Source: an uncultured Geobacteraceae bacterium
Lineage (GTDB): Bacteria; Desulfobacterota; Desulfuromonadia; Geobacterales; Pseudopelobacteraceae
Assembly: GCA_903879825.1 (NCBI GenBank)
Contig: CAIRND010000182.1
Coordinates: forward strand, 1 to 5,243
Direction: 5' to 3'
Length of the DNA stretch: 5,243 nucleotides
Positions 1 to 5,243 of this stretch are shown here, one piece after another. The position numbers and the translations under genes were made by a program. Position 1 is the stretch's first letter. The number at the start of each line of letters is the position of its first letter. Under the pieces are notes generated by a model. It saw only the letters and a program-made list of their open reading frames with translations, ran no database searches and had not been told where the DNA came from.

Positions 1-591
1 ATGACCGATTCCTCCTGTTGTACCATAGCTGCGCTGCGCGGGCCGGTACCACTTTCTCACCTGTTTCTGCGCAGTTTTGTGCGTGAGGGAGATAGCGCCA
101 TTGATGCGACCTGCGGCAACGGCAACGATACCGTGTTGCTGGCCCGTTTGGTGGGTGTTAGCGGCCATGTATGGGGCTTTGATATTCAGCCGCAGGCCAT
201 TAGAGAAACCGGTCGTGCGCTGACTGACGCGGGTGTGCAGTGTCAGGTGACGCTGCTACAGTTAGGTCACGAAAAAATGGCAGAGCATGTTACGGAACCG
301 GTGCAGGTCGTGCTCTTCAATCTGGGTTACCTCCCGGGGGGAGACCGCACGGTGATCACCCGGCCGGAGACAACCGGCAGAGCTCTTGTTCAATCACTGG
401 TTTTGCTTGCGGCGGGCGGCATTGTTGTCGTCACGGTGTACCCCGGTCATAGCGGTGGAGCGGATGAGCAATCTTTCGTCGAAAGCTGGGTATCCGGACT
501 GGATTCTCGTGCCTTTTATTGCTGGCGCATGGGACAGACCAACGTTCGCACCGATGCCCCCTATCTGCTTCTCGTCCAAAAGGCGCTCTGA
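1..591 (+). CDS. Class I SAM-dependent methyltransferase, YtqB/MnmM-like (rRNA_methylase family)
   Basis: A 196-residue protein, the usual size for this single-domain Rossmann methyltransferase family. Visible motifs are the glycine-rich SAM loop DATCGNGNDT (residues 35-44), the acidic end of strand 2 (GFD, D61), the family signature FNLGYLPGGD (106-115), and YPGHSGG (147-153) after the hydrophobic strand IVVVTV. There is no signal peptide or membrane segment, so it should be cytosolic. The family is annotated historically as rRNA methylase. The Bacillus subtilis member YtqB (MnmM) methylates the aminomethyl group of the tRNA wobble uridine (nm5s2U to mnm5s2U), so tRNA modification is the best guess here, by family only. 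The ATG is the first base of the window, so its ribosome binding site and promoter cannot be seen and an upstream start cannot be excluded. The stop is 1 nt before the next start, suggesting co-translation with the glycosyltransferase, to which it has no obvious biochemical link. Confidence 0.88.
   Translation: MTDSSCCTIAALRGPVPLSHLFLRSFVREGDSAIDATCGNGNDTVLLARLVGVSGHVWGFDIQPQAIRETGRALTDAGVQCQVTLLQLGHEKMAEHVTEPVQVVLFNLGYLPGGDRTVITRPETTGRALVQSLVLLAAGGIVVVTVYPGHSGGADEQSFVESWVSGLDSRAFYCWRMGQTNVRTDAPYLLLVQKAL
579..583 (+). promoter_or_regulatory. Shine-Dalgarno for hpnI
   Basis: AAAGG lies 9 nt before the ATG at 593, inside the last codons of the methyltransferase gene. It supports 593 as the start over an in-frame upstream ATG at 386, which would add 69 residues encoded entirely inside the preceding gene. 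Confidence 0.6.
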
Positions 592-592
592 C

Positions 593-1738
593 ATGTTTCG
601 CACCCTGCTCCCTTTCATAATTGTCCTGCCGTCACTTGCGTATTCACTGATCTCGCTCTGGTGTGCGCTGAAATATTTCAAAAACAATGTCCGCCGCACT
701 CCTCATGCGCCGACTCCCGGCGTTTCAATTCTCAAACCGGTCAAAGGAATGGACGAAGACAGCTATGGTAATTTTGCCTCGTTCTGCCTGCAACAGTATG
801 CAGGGGAAATGCAGCTTATTTTTGCCGTAGCATCGGCTGATGATGAGGTTATTCCGGTCATTCACCGCTTGATAGCCGATTTCCCCGCGCACGATATTTC
901 GCTCATCATTAATCCGGCTCTGCACGGGCCGAATTATAAAGTATCCAACCTGATCAACGCTTTTCCCCGCACCCACTACGATATCATCATCGTCTGCGAT
1001 AGTGATATCAGCGTTCGGCCAGATTATCTGCAGTCAGTGGTGGGCCATTTTAGTGATCCAAATGTCGGCCTGGTAACTTCATTGTATCGCACCACGGCTG
1101 TGCATGGTATTGCCACCGCTCTGGAAGCGATCGGTTTTACGGCCGAGATGATTCCCAATGTGTTAGTGGCGCGTCAACTGGAAGGGCTTACCTTTGCACT
1201 GGGCGCTTCAATGGCGGTCAGGCGCGCTGCACTGCAGGCAATTGGCGGCTTTGACGCGTTGGCCGGTTACCTGGCTGATGACTATCAACTTGGCAACAAG
1301 ATTCACTGTGCCGGGTGGCGGATAGCTCTTGACCGTTGTTTTGTCGAGAGTGTCATCAAGCCGGAAAATCTTATGACTGTACTCTCCCGGCAGTTGCGTT
1401 GGGCACGAACCATGCGGGTCAGTCGGCCGGGTGGATATCTTGCTTCCGGTCTTACGCTCGCGTTCCCCGCCATGGTGCTGGCGACGCTGCTGGCCACCTC
1501 ACCAGCAGCCGGGATGGCTGCTGTGACACTGCAATACGGGGTACGCCTCGCTGTCTCCACCATTTTTAGTCGCCGCTTTGTCCGTGATGATCTCTTTCCC
1601 CGCTGGCTCTGGTTGCTCCCTCTGAGGGATATGCTGTCATTTTTCACCTGGGCGCTCTCCTTTTCAGGAAACCGTATCGAATGGCGCGGCAGCAGATTTG
1701 TGTTGAAACCGGGTGGAAAGATCGAGGAGTTGGTCTGA
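593..1738 (+). CDS. hpnI: HpnI-like hopanoid-associated membrane glycosyltransferase (GT2/GT21, ceramide glucosyltransferase-like)
   Basis: A 381-residue protein. An N-terminal membrane anchor (about residues 5-29) is followed by a GT-A domain and then about three hydrophobic C-terminal segments (about 284-302, 306-325 and 338-357). The processive-type D,D,D,(Q/R)xxRW set is present: D54 in SILKPVKGMDED, the metal-binding DSD at 136-138, the ADDYQLG acidic pair (D229, D230), and RQLRW (266-270). KPVKG, NYKVSNL and YLADDYQLG resemble HpnI and ceramide glucosyltransferases. Characterised HpnI adds N-acetylglucosamine to bacteriohopanetetrol, and HpnK then deacetylates it. No hpnK, hpnJ or squalene-hopene cyclase gene is in the window, so the lipid acceptor is inferred from similarity and another lipid acceptor such as a ceramide-like one remains possible. 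The ATG at 593 was chosen because it has a ribosome binding site, follows the upstream stop by 1 nt, and places the membrane anchor at the N terminus. The stop overlaps the kinase start as TGATG. Confidence 0.85.
   Translation: MFRTLLPFIIVLPSLAYSLISLWCALKYFKNNVRRTPHAPTPGVSILKPVKGMDEDSYGNFASFCLQQYAGEMQLIFAVASADDEVIPVIHRLIADFPAHDISLIINPALHGPNYKVSNLINAFPRTHYDIIIVCDSDISVRPDYLQSVVGHFSDPNVGLVTSLYRTTAVHGIATALEAIGFTAEMIPNVLVARQLEGLTFALGASMAVRRAALQAIGGFDALAGYLADDYQLGNKIHCAGWRIALDRCFVESVIKPENLMTVLSRQLRWARTMRVSRPGGYLASGLTLAFPAMVLATLLATSPAAGMAAVTLQYGVRLAVSTIFSRRFVRDDLFPRWLWLLPLRDMLSFFTWALSFSGNRIEWRGSRFVLKPGGKIEELV
1724..1729 (+). promoter_or_regulatory. Shine-Dalgarno for the histidine kinase gene
   Basis: GAGGAG lies 8 nt before the ATG at 1738, within the end of hpnI. 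It decides for 1738 over the in-frame ATG at 1681, which would put 19 mostly polar residues in front of the signal peptide. Confidence 0.7.
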
Positions 1739-3501
1739 TGCCTGCAACGATACCATGCAAAAATGTGGCAACGTATGTGGTGACGGTTGTGGTGTCGATA
1801 CTGCTGTTCTGCTCATGTCCTGTTGGTGCCGCGACTGCCGAGATTGAGATTGCATCCCTGCCGGTGATTGTTGTTGGCGGCGACCGTGATTATCCACCGT
1901 ACGAATTTCTGGACAAAAATGGCCAGCCGGCAGGATATAATGTTGATCTCACCAGGGCGATAGCCGATGTCATGGGAATAAAGGTCGAATTTCGTTTCGG
2001 TGGCTGGTCGGAGATGCGAAATGCGCTTCTTGACGGATCAGTGAGTGTTCTACAGGGGATCTCCTATTCGGAAGGTCGCACCAGAACCCTTGCGTTCTCC
2101 CCGCCGCATACCATCATCAATCACGCCATTTTTGCCCGTAAGGAAACCACCCCGGTCAGTTCCATCGAAGAGTTGCATGGTAAGGAAATTATCGTATTCC
2201 GTGACGGGATCATGCACGATTACCTGGCCTCACTCGGTTTTGCGTCAAATTTGGTGATGACGGAGACTCCGGCGGATGCATTGCGTCTGCTGGCGTCCGG
2301 CCAGCACGATTATGCCGTGCTGGCCATGCTTCCCGGCATGTATATTATTCGTGAACACAAACTTTCTAATCTGGTACCTGTTGCGAAAAGCATCTCAACC
2401 CAAAAATACTGCTATGCGGTAAAGAAGGGCAATGAAGAGCTTCTGGCCCGTTTTAACGAGGGGCTGGCGATTCTGAAGAAAACCGGTCAGTACCAGGAAA
2501 TTTATGATCGCTGGCTAGGAGTACTCGGCCCCGCCAAAGTCGCCTGGGAAAAGGTGCTCTGGTATGGGGGGATGGTGCTGGGGCCGCTGCTTCTTATTCT
2601 GGTCGGAACGGTAATCTGGTCGCGCACGCTCCAGAAGCGGGTTGCCCAGAGGACGGCAGAGCTGGCGCTGGAAGTCACCGAACGTAAACGCGCCCTGGAA
2701 GAGCTGAAACTTCATCAAGACAAACTGATTCAGGCGGATAAAATGGCTTCCCTGGGGACTCTTGTGGCGGGGGTTGCACACGAGATCAACAATCCGAACG
2801 GTCTGATACTGCTCAATATGCCGATCCTGAGGGACGTGTATCAGGACGCTGAAGAGACCCTCGAAGCACGCTACCAAAATCAGGGCGATTTCATTCTGGG
2901 TGGGCTCCCTTTTTCACGCATGCGACATGAAGTTCCTCATCTTCTGGAAGGGATGCAGGAGGGGGCCAATCGCATCAAGCGGATTGTGGAGGAGTTGAAA
3001 AACTTTGCCCGTCATGACACCTCGGCGGCAACTGAAATCGTCAACTTTAACAGTGTCGTGCAGACAGCGGTCCGCCTTGTCGATTCTTCAATAAAATCTT
3101 CCACTACGCGCTTCACAGCCCAGTACGCTTCTGCCTTGCCTCCCATTTTGGGTAACGCCCAGCGGATCGAGCAAGTTGTTGTCAATCTGATTTTGAATGC
3201 CTGCCAGGCGTTGCCGGATACAGATCACGGTATCTCCCTCGCCACCTTCCATGATCAGGACGCGGGTACGGTCGTTTTCGTTCTGATTGATGAGGGGCGC
3301 GGTATCGCACCGGAGCATATAGCGCGTTTGACGGATCCATTTTTTACCACCAAACGGGAAAGCGGCGGCACCGGACTTGGTCTGTCAGTTTCAGCCACAA
3401 TTGTTAAAGAACATGACGGCTCACTGGAATTCGTTTCCACCCAGGGGGCCGGAACAACCGTGACTCTGGCTCTTCCGGTGACAACAAGGAAATCCCCATG
3501 A
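1738..3501 (+). CDS. Membrane sensor histidine kinase with periplasmic family-3 solute-binding (SBP_bac_3) domain
   Basis: A 587-residue inner-membrane sensor. In order: an N-terminal signal or anchor segment (about 12-32, possible cleavage after GAATA); a periplasmic SBP_bac_3 (Venus-flytrap) domain (about 43-262, with DRDYPPYEF, GYNVDLTRAIA and GRTRTLAFSPPH); a transmembrane helix (about 274-294); a charged coiled-coil linker (about 296-335); a dimerisation/phosphoacceptor domain with H348 in VAHEINNPN; and a HATPase with N-box N487 (NLILNACQ), G1 DEGRGI (518-523), F-box DPFFTTK (533-539) and G2 GGTGLGL (543-549). All catalytic elements are intact. H348 and the FAR motif of helix 2 (423-425) are about 75 residues apart, a longer hairpin than the common HisKA, as in a known HEINNPN-type subfamily. 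There is no cytoplasmic PAS, HAMP or receiver domain. It should autophosphorylate and pass phosphate to the regulator encoded by the overlapping downstream gene. The ligand is unknown: the family usually binds amino acids or small polar solutes. Confidence 0.93.
   Translation: MPATIPCKNVATYVVTVVVSILLFCSCPVGAATAEIEIASLPVIVVGGDRDYPPYEFLDKNGQPAGYNVDLTRAIADVMGIKVEFRFGGWSEMRNALLDGSVSVLQGISYSEGRTRTLAFSPPHTIINHAIFARKETTPVSSIEELHGKEIIVFRDGIMHDYLASLGFASNLVMTETPADALRLLASGQHDYAVLAMLPGMYIIREHKLSNLVPVAKSISTQKYCYAVKKGNEELLARFNEGLAILKKTGQYQEIYDRWLGVLGPAKVAWEKVLWYGGMVLGPLLLILVGTVIWSRTLQKRVAQRTAELALEVTERKRALEELKLHQDKLIQADKMASLGTLVAGVAHEINNPNGLILLNMPILRDVYQDAEETLEARYQNQGDFILGGLPFSRMRHEVPHLLEGMQEGANRIKRIVEELKNFARHDTSAATEIVNFNSVVQTAVRLVDSSIKSSTTRFTAQYASALPPILGNAQRIEQVVVNLILNACQALPDTDHGISLATFHDQDAGTVVFVLIDEGRGIAPEHIARLTDPFFTTKRESGGTGLGLSVSATIVKEHDGSLEFVSTQGAGTTVTLALPVTTRKSP
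3486..3491 (+). promoter_or_regulatory. Shine-Dalgarno for the response regulator gene
   Basis: AAGGAA lies 6 nt before the ATG at 3498. The start codon overlaps the kinase stop (ATGA, 3498-3501), so translation of the two partners is probably coupled. Confidence 0.65.
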
Positions 3502-4922
3502 ATCCATCATTATATCCACATTTCGGCGTTCTTCTGGTTGATGACGAGCCTGCCTGGCTCCGTTCCCTGGGGCTTACTCTGGAACGTTCTGCCGGCATAA
3601 CCAATATTATCGCCTGCCAGGATAGTCGCATGGTTATGGAGCTGCTGGAGCAGCACGAAATTGGGCTTGTCCTGCTTGATTTGAATATGCCGCATCTCAG
3701 CGGCGATCAGTTAATCGGCATGATTGCTGAACGTCATCCGGAGATTGCCGTCATTGTTATCAGCGGAATGAACCAGATCGAGAGCGCGGTTAACTGCATC
3801 AAGCAAGGGGCCTTCGATTATTTTGTCAAGACGGTTGAGGAGGATCGACTTCTCGGTGGGGTATTACGGGCCATTCGGGTGCTGGAGCTGGAACGGCAGA
3901 ATCGTGAGATGTCAAGTCGGATGTTATCGGGAGAATTGAAGTGTCCGGCTGCATTTGCCGGCATTGTGACAACGGATCGTGCCATGCACGCCATCTTTTC
4001 CTATATAGAGGCGGTGGCCCTGAGTGCAGAACCGCTGCTGATCCTGGGGGAAAGCGGGGTGGGTAAGGAGCTGATCGCGAAGGCTGCTCACACCTTGAGC
4101 GGCTGCAGTGGGCAGTTGGTCTCAGTCAATGTGGCGGGGCTGGATGATGTTGTTTTTGCCGATACTCTTTTCGGGCATACGCGCGGCGCCTTTACCGGCG
4201 CTGATCAGCCTCGCCGCGGCATGATCGAAGAGGCCGCCGACGGGACACTTTTTCTGGATGAAATCGGTGACTTGAGTATCGCTTCACAGGTCAAACTGCT
4301 CAGGCTGCTGCAAGAAGGTGAGTACTTTCAGCTGGGGAGTGACCGCCCCAAGCGCCTCAAAGCCCGGGTCGTCGTGGCTACCCACCAGAATCTCTCGCTT
4401 AAGCAGGAAGCCGGCACGTTCCGCCGGGATCTTTATTACCGGCTCTGCACCCACATGGTTCACGTCCCGCCATTGCGTGAACGAAAAGGTGATCTTCCGT
4501 CCCTCCTCGATCACTTTCTGGAGGAGGCTGCCCGCACCCTCGGCAAGAAGAAGCCGACGCCGCCGCGAGAGTTGCTGCAACTGCTTGCTACCTATAGCTT
4601 TCCCGGCAATGTCCGTGAGCTGAAAGCGCTGATCTATAACGCCGTCAGTGTCCACCGGGATCGGGTTCTTTCCATGGAAACATTCCTTAAAACTATTATC
4701 CGCCCGGAAGCGAAACAGAATCAGCCTGAAACGACTCAGCAGGAAAAAAACCTGTTTGCCTATATGGAACGTTTGCCAACATTTGGTGAAGCGGCTGAAC
4801 TGCTGGTTGAAGAGGCCATGTCCCGTGCCGGTGGTAACCAGACCATTGCTGCCCGCCTCTTGGGAATATCCCAGCCGGCGCTCAGTAAACGCCTCAAGCT
4901 CCGGGGGATCGTTCCGGACTGA
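3498..4922 (+). CDS. Sigma54-dependent response regulator (REC-AAA+-Fis HTH, NtrC family)
   Basis: A 474-residue cytosolic transcription activator of full NtrC-family length. The receiver domain (about 9-128) has the acidic pair D15/D16, phosphoacceptor D61 in LLDLNMP, S89 at the switch Ser/Thr position and K111 in DYFVK. A short linker leads to the AAA+ domain (about 153-395) with Walker A GESGVGKE (184-191), the sigma54-contacting GAFTGA loop (230-235), Walker B LFLDE (251-255), candidate arginine fingers in FRRDLYYRL (R309, R310, R315) and sensor II FPGNVREL (368-375). The C-terminal Fis-type helix-turn-helix is GGNQTIAARLLGISQPALSKRLK (about 445-467). Every functional residue I looked for is present, so it should be a phosphorylation-controlled ATPase that remodels RNA polymerase-sigma54. 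The overlapping upstream kinase is its likely partner. The likely target is the sigma54 promoter about 230 bp downstream of its stop, with the tandem palindromes at 4970-5008 as candidate binding sites. That target is inferred. Confidence 0.95.
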   Translation: MNPSLYPHFGVLLVDDEPAWLRSLGLTLERSAGITNIIACQDSRMVMELLEQHEIGLVLLDLNMPHLSGDQLIGMIAERHPEIAVIVISGMNQIESAVNCIKQGAFDYFVKTVEEDRLLGGVLRAIRVLELERQNREMSSRMLSGELKCPAAFAGIVTTDRAMHAIFSYIEAVALSAEPLLILGESGVGKELIAKAAHTLSGCSGQLVSVNVAGLDDVVFADTLFGHTRGAFTGADQPRRGMIEEAADGTLFLDEIGDLSIASQVKLLRLLQEGEYFQLGSDRPKRLKARVVVATHQNLSLKQEAGTFRRDLYYRLCTHMVHVPPLRERKGDLPSLLDHFLEEAARTLGKKKPTPPRELLQLLATYSFPGNVRELKALIYNAVSVHRDRVLSMETFLKTIIRPEAKQNQPETTQQEKNLFAYMERLPTFGEAAELLVEEAMSRAGGNQTIAARLLGISQPALSKRLKLRGIVPD

Positions 4923-4969
4923 TCAGAATCTCGTTTTACCTTTTCTTTCATTTTCCATGTCTCCAAAGG

Positions 4970-5008
4970 GTCATAACCATGGTTATGTGCTATAACCGTG
5001 GTTATGAC
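4970..5008. promoter_or_regulatory. Tandem palindromic operator, candidate enhancer (UAS) for the sigma54 response regulator
   Basis: There are two copies of the dyad ATAACC-RT-GGTTAT. Copy 1 (4972-4987) is the perfect 16-bp palindrome CATAACCATGGTTATG. Copy 2 (4992-5005) has perfect 6-bp arms around a central GT. Their centres are 19 bp apart, close to two helical turns. The whole block is also one larger inverted repeat: 4970-4986 pairs with 4992-5008 around a 5-nt centre, with a single G-T pair. Relative to the predicted sigma54 start near 5178, the copies are centred at about -199 and -180, within the usual enhancer range. Paired dyads fit a dimeric Fis-type HTH. Binding by the adjacent regulator is inferred. 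An RNA hairpin role is the main alternative. Confidence 0.72.
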
Positions 5009-5088
5009 TATCCAACTGGCTGATAAGATTGAATAATATCAGTTTCGTCCTCAAGTAGCATCCTCCCGAGTTATACCTCTTTTTAAAT

Positions 5089-5101
5089 TATCATTTGGTT
5101 G
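5089..5101 (+). promoter_or_regulatory. Candidate IHF binding site
   Basis: TATCATTTGGTTG matches the IHF consensus WATCARNNNNTTR at 8 of 9 constrained positions; the only mismatch is T at the R position. It is preceded by a T/A-rich flank (5080-5090), as in many strong IHF sites. It lies between the tandem palindromes and the -24/-12 element, centred at about -83 from the predicted start, where IHF commonly bends DNA to bring an enhancer-bound activator to sigma54 polymerase. The motif is short and the region AT-rich, so a chance match is possible. Confidence 0.4.
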
Positions 5102-5151
5102 CCGAGTAGATAAGCATCATAAAAACAGTCGCTTATAATTGTATACGTTGT

Positions 5152-5167
5152 TGGCATTGCAATTGCT
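5152..5167 (+). promoter_or_regulatory. Sigma54 (RpoN) -24/-12 promoter
   Basis: TGGCAT-TGCAA-TTGCT, preceded by T, matches the sigma54 consensus YTGGCACG-N4-TTGCW. The invariant -24 GG is at 5153-5154 and the -12 GC at 5165-5166, with the required 10 bases between them. Only the CG after TGGCA differs, which is tolerated in many real promoters. Transcription would start near 5178, giving a leader of at least about 65 nt before the next gene. A sigma54 activator gene immediately upstream and enhancer-like palindromes about 180-200 bp away strengthen the call. Confidence 0.85.
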
Positions 5168-5199
5168 AACATACCGTTATAATCGAAGGCTAAACTCTT

Positions 5200-5220
5200 C
5201 TGCAGGGGTGATTACTGCAG
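5200..5220 (+). other. Possible small leader hairpin (CTGCAG repeat)
   Basis: CTGCAG occurs at 5200-5205 and 5215-5220. Being self-complementary, the two copies could form a 6-bp stem with a 9-nt loop in the leader of the predicted sigma54 transcript, ending 10 nt before the Shine-Dalgarno sequence. It is too weak to be a terminator and could be chance. Confidence 0.25.
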
Positions 5221-5230
5221 TTATACCGTA

Positions 5231-5237
5231 GGAGGAG
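5231..5237 (+). promoter_or_regulatory. Strong Shine-Dalgarno for a gene beginning at or beyond the right edge
   Basis: GGAGGAG is a near-perfect anti-16S complement, downstream of the sigma54 promoter. The ATG at 5238 directly abuts it and is followed at once by TGA, so it cannot open a gene. The GTG at 5240 is only 2 nt away, too close for normal initiation. A start codon at or just past 5244 would have ideal spacing of about 6 nt. The target gene is therefore probably just outside the window. Confidence 0.65.
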
Positions 5238-5243
5238 ATGTGA

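Larger units (their letters stand above)
4923..5243. other. 321-bp intergenic control region, no credible gene
   Basis: This is visibly richer in A and T than the four genes. It contains tandem palindromes, a candidate IHF site, a -24/-12 element, a small hairpin and a strong ribosome binding site, each listed separately. I see no ORF of useful length on either strand and no convincing rho-independent terminator (a GC-rich stem followed by a T run) for the upstream operon. The right edge stops just after a Shine-Dalgarno sequence, so the next gene on the + strand most likely begins at or just beyond the edge. Confidence 0.7.

Noticed and set aside
386..592. Extended hpnI start at the ATG at 386 (450-residue product)
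   Set aside because: The extra 69 residues lie wholly inside the methyltransferase gene in another frame, look unlike the family N terminus, and would bury the membrane anchor. The ATG at 593 has a ribosome binding site and the expected length.
394..699. Minus-strand ORFs opposite the genes, such as 394-699, and other-frame ORFs such as 4648-4995
   Set aside because: They lie almost entirely opposite or within strongly supported genes, show no recognisable motifs or ribosome binding sites, and are shadows of biased codon use.
1240..1258. GG-N10-GC spacing within hpnI (TTGGCGGCTTTGACGC) as a sigma54 promoter
   Set aside because: The -12 half lacks the TTGC core, and the site encodes the conserved GGFDAL stretch of the glycosyltransferase.
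1681..1737. Upstream kinase start at 1681
   Set aside because: It would place 19 mostly polar residues before the signal segment and overlap hpnI deeply. The ATG at 1738 has GAGGAG at 8-nt spacing and a clean TGATG junction.
4979..5023. 14-codon ORF (ATG at 4979) with AAAGGG 8 nt upstream, possible leader peptide
   Set aside because: It coincides with the palindromes, which explain its sequence, and has no attenuator or terminator downstream. The predicted sigma54 transcript starts after it.
5020..5042. CTGATA/TATCAG inverted repeat as terminator for the operon
   Set aside because: The stem is only 6 bp and AT-rich with an 11-nt loop, and is followed by just three Ts. It is too weak to call.
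5134..5139. TATAAT as a sigma70 -10 box
   Set aside because: No -35-like hexamer is found 16-18 bp upstream (the sequence there is around TAAGCA). In an AT-rich spacer a lone TATAAT is weak evidence.
5178..5183. Second TATAAT as a sigma70 -10 box
   Set aside because: The nearest -35-like sequences give spacers of about 15 or 21 bp, and the hexamer falls on the predicted sigma54 start. The -24/-12 element is far better supported.
5069..5227. Repeated AGTTATACC (5069-5077 and 5219-5227) and ATACCGT (5171-5177 and 5223-5229)
   Set aside because: Short direct repeats in an AT-rich spacer with no symmetry or regular spacing are compatible with chance. No CRISPR-like or iteron-like array is present.

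Overview
The window holds four complete, same-strand, tightly packed genes (1-4922) followed by a 321-bp AT-richer intergenic region (4923-5243) that looks like an enhancer-dependent control region for a gene starting just beyond the right edge. A hopanoid-type glycosyltransferase, a periplasmic-binding-domain histidine kinase with an NxP-rich H-box, and a sigma54-type response regulator together suggest a Gram-negative bacterium. The Desulfuromonadales/Geobacter-like Deltaproteobacteria are my best guess from family resemblance only; no search was run.

Layout: (1) 1-591, a small class I SAM-dependent methyltransferase of the YtqB/MnmM (rRNA_methylase) family. (2) 593-1738, an HpnI-like family 2/21 membrane glycosyltransferase, starting 1 nt after the methyltransferase stop. 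(3) 1738-3501, a membrane histidine kinase with a family-3 solute-binding sensor domain, overlapping hpnI by 1 nt (TGATG). (4) 3498-4922, a REC-AAA+-Fis response regulator with an intact GAFTGA loop, overlapping the kinase gene by 4 nt (ATGA). The spacing points to one polycistronic, translationally coupled unit. Genes 3 and 4 form a cognate two-component pair. Its being coupled to a lipid glycosyltransferase is unusual and may be functional or merely positional.

The intergenic region is the most interesting part. It contains two tandem copies of the palindrome ATAACC-RT-GGTTAT, 19 bp centre to centre (4972-4987 and 4992-5005). Next comes an 8-of-9 match to the IHF consensus with a T/A-rich flank (5089-5101). 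Then comes a strong sigma54 -24/-12 element, TTGGCAT-N5-TTGCT, with exact GG-N10-GC spacing (5152-5167). A strong Shine-Dalgarno sequence (5231-5237) ends the window. The order enhancer / IHF / -24/-12 / SD is the classical architecture of a sigma54 promoter. It lies directly downstream of a sigma54 activator gene, so the simplest hypothesis is that this response regulator binds the tandem palindromes and switches on the adjacent gene. That target gene is not in the window, so the output of the system cannot be stated.
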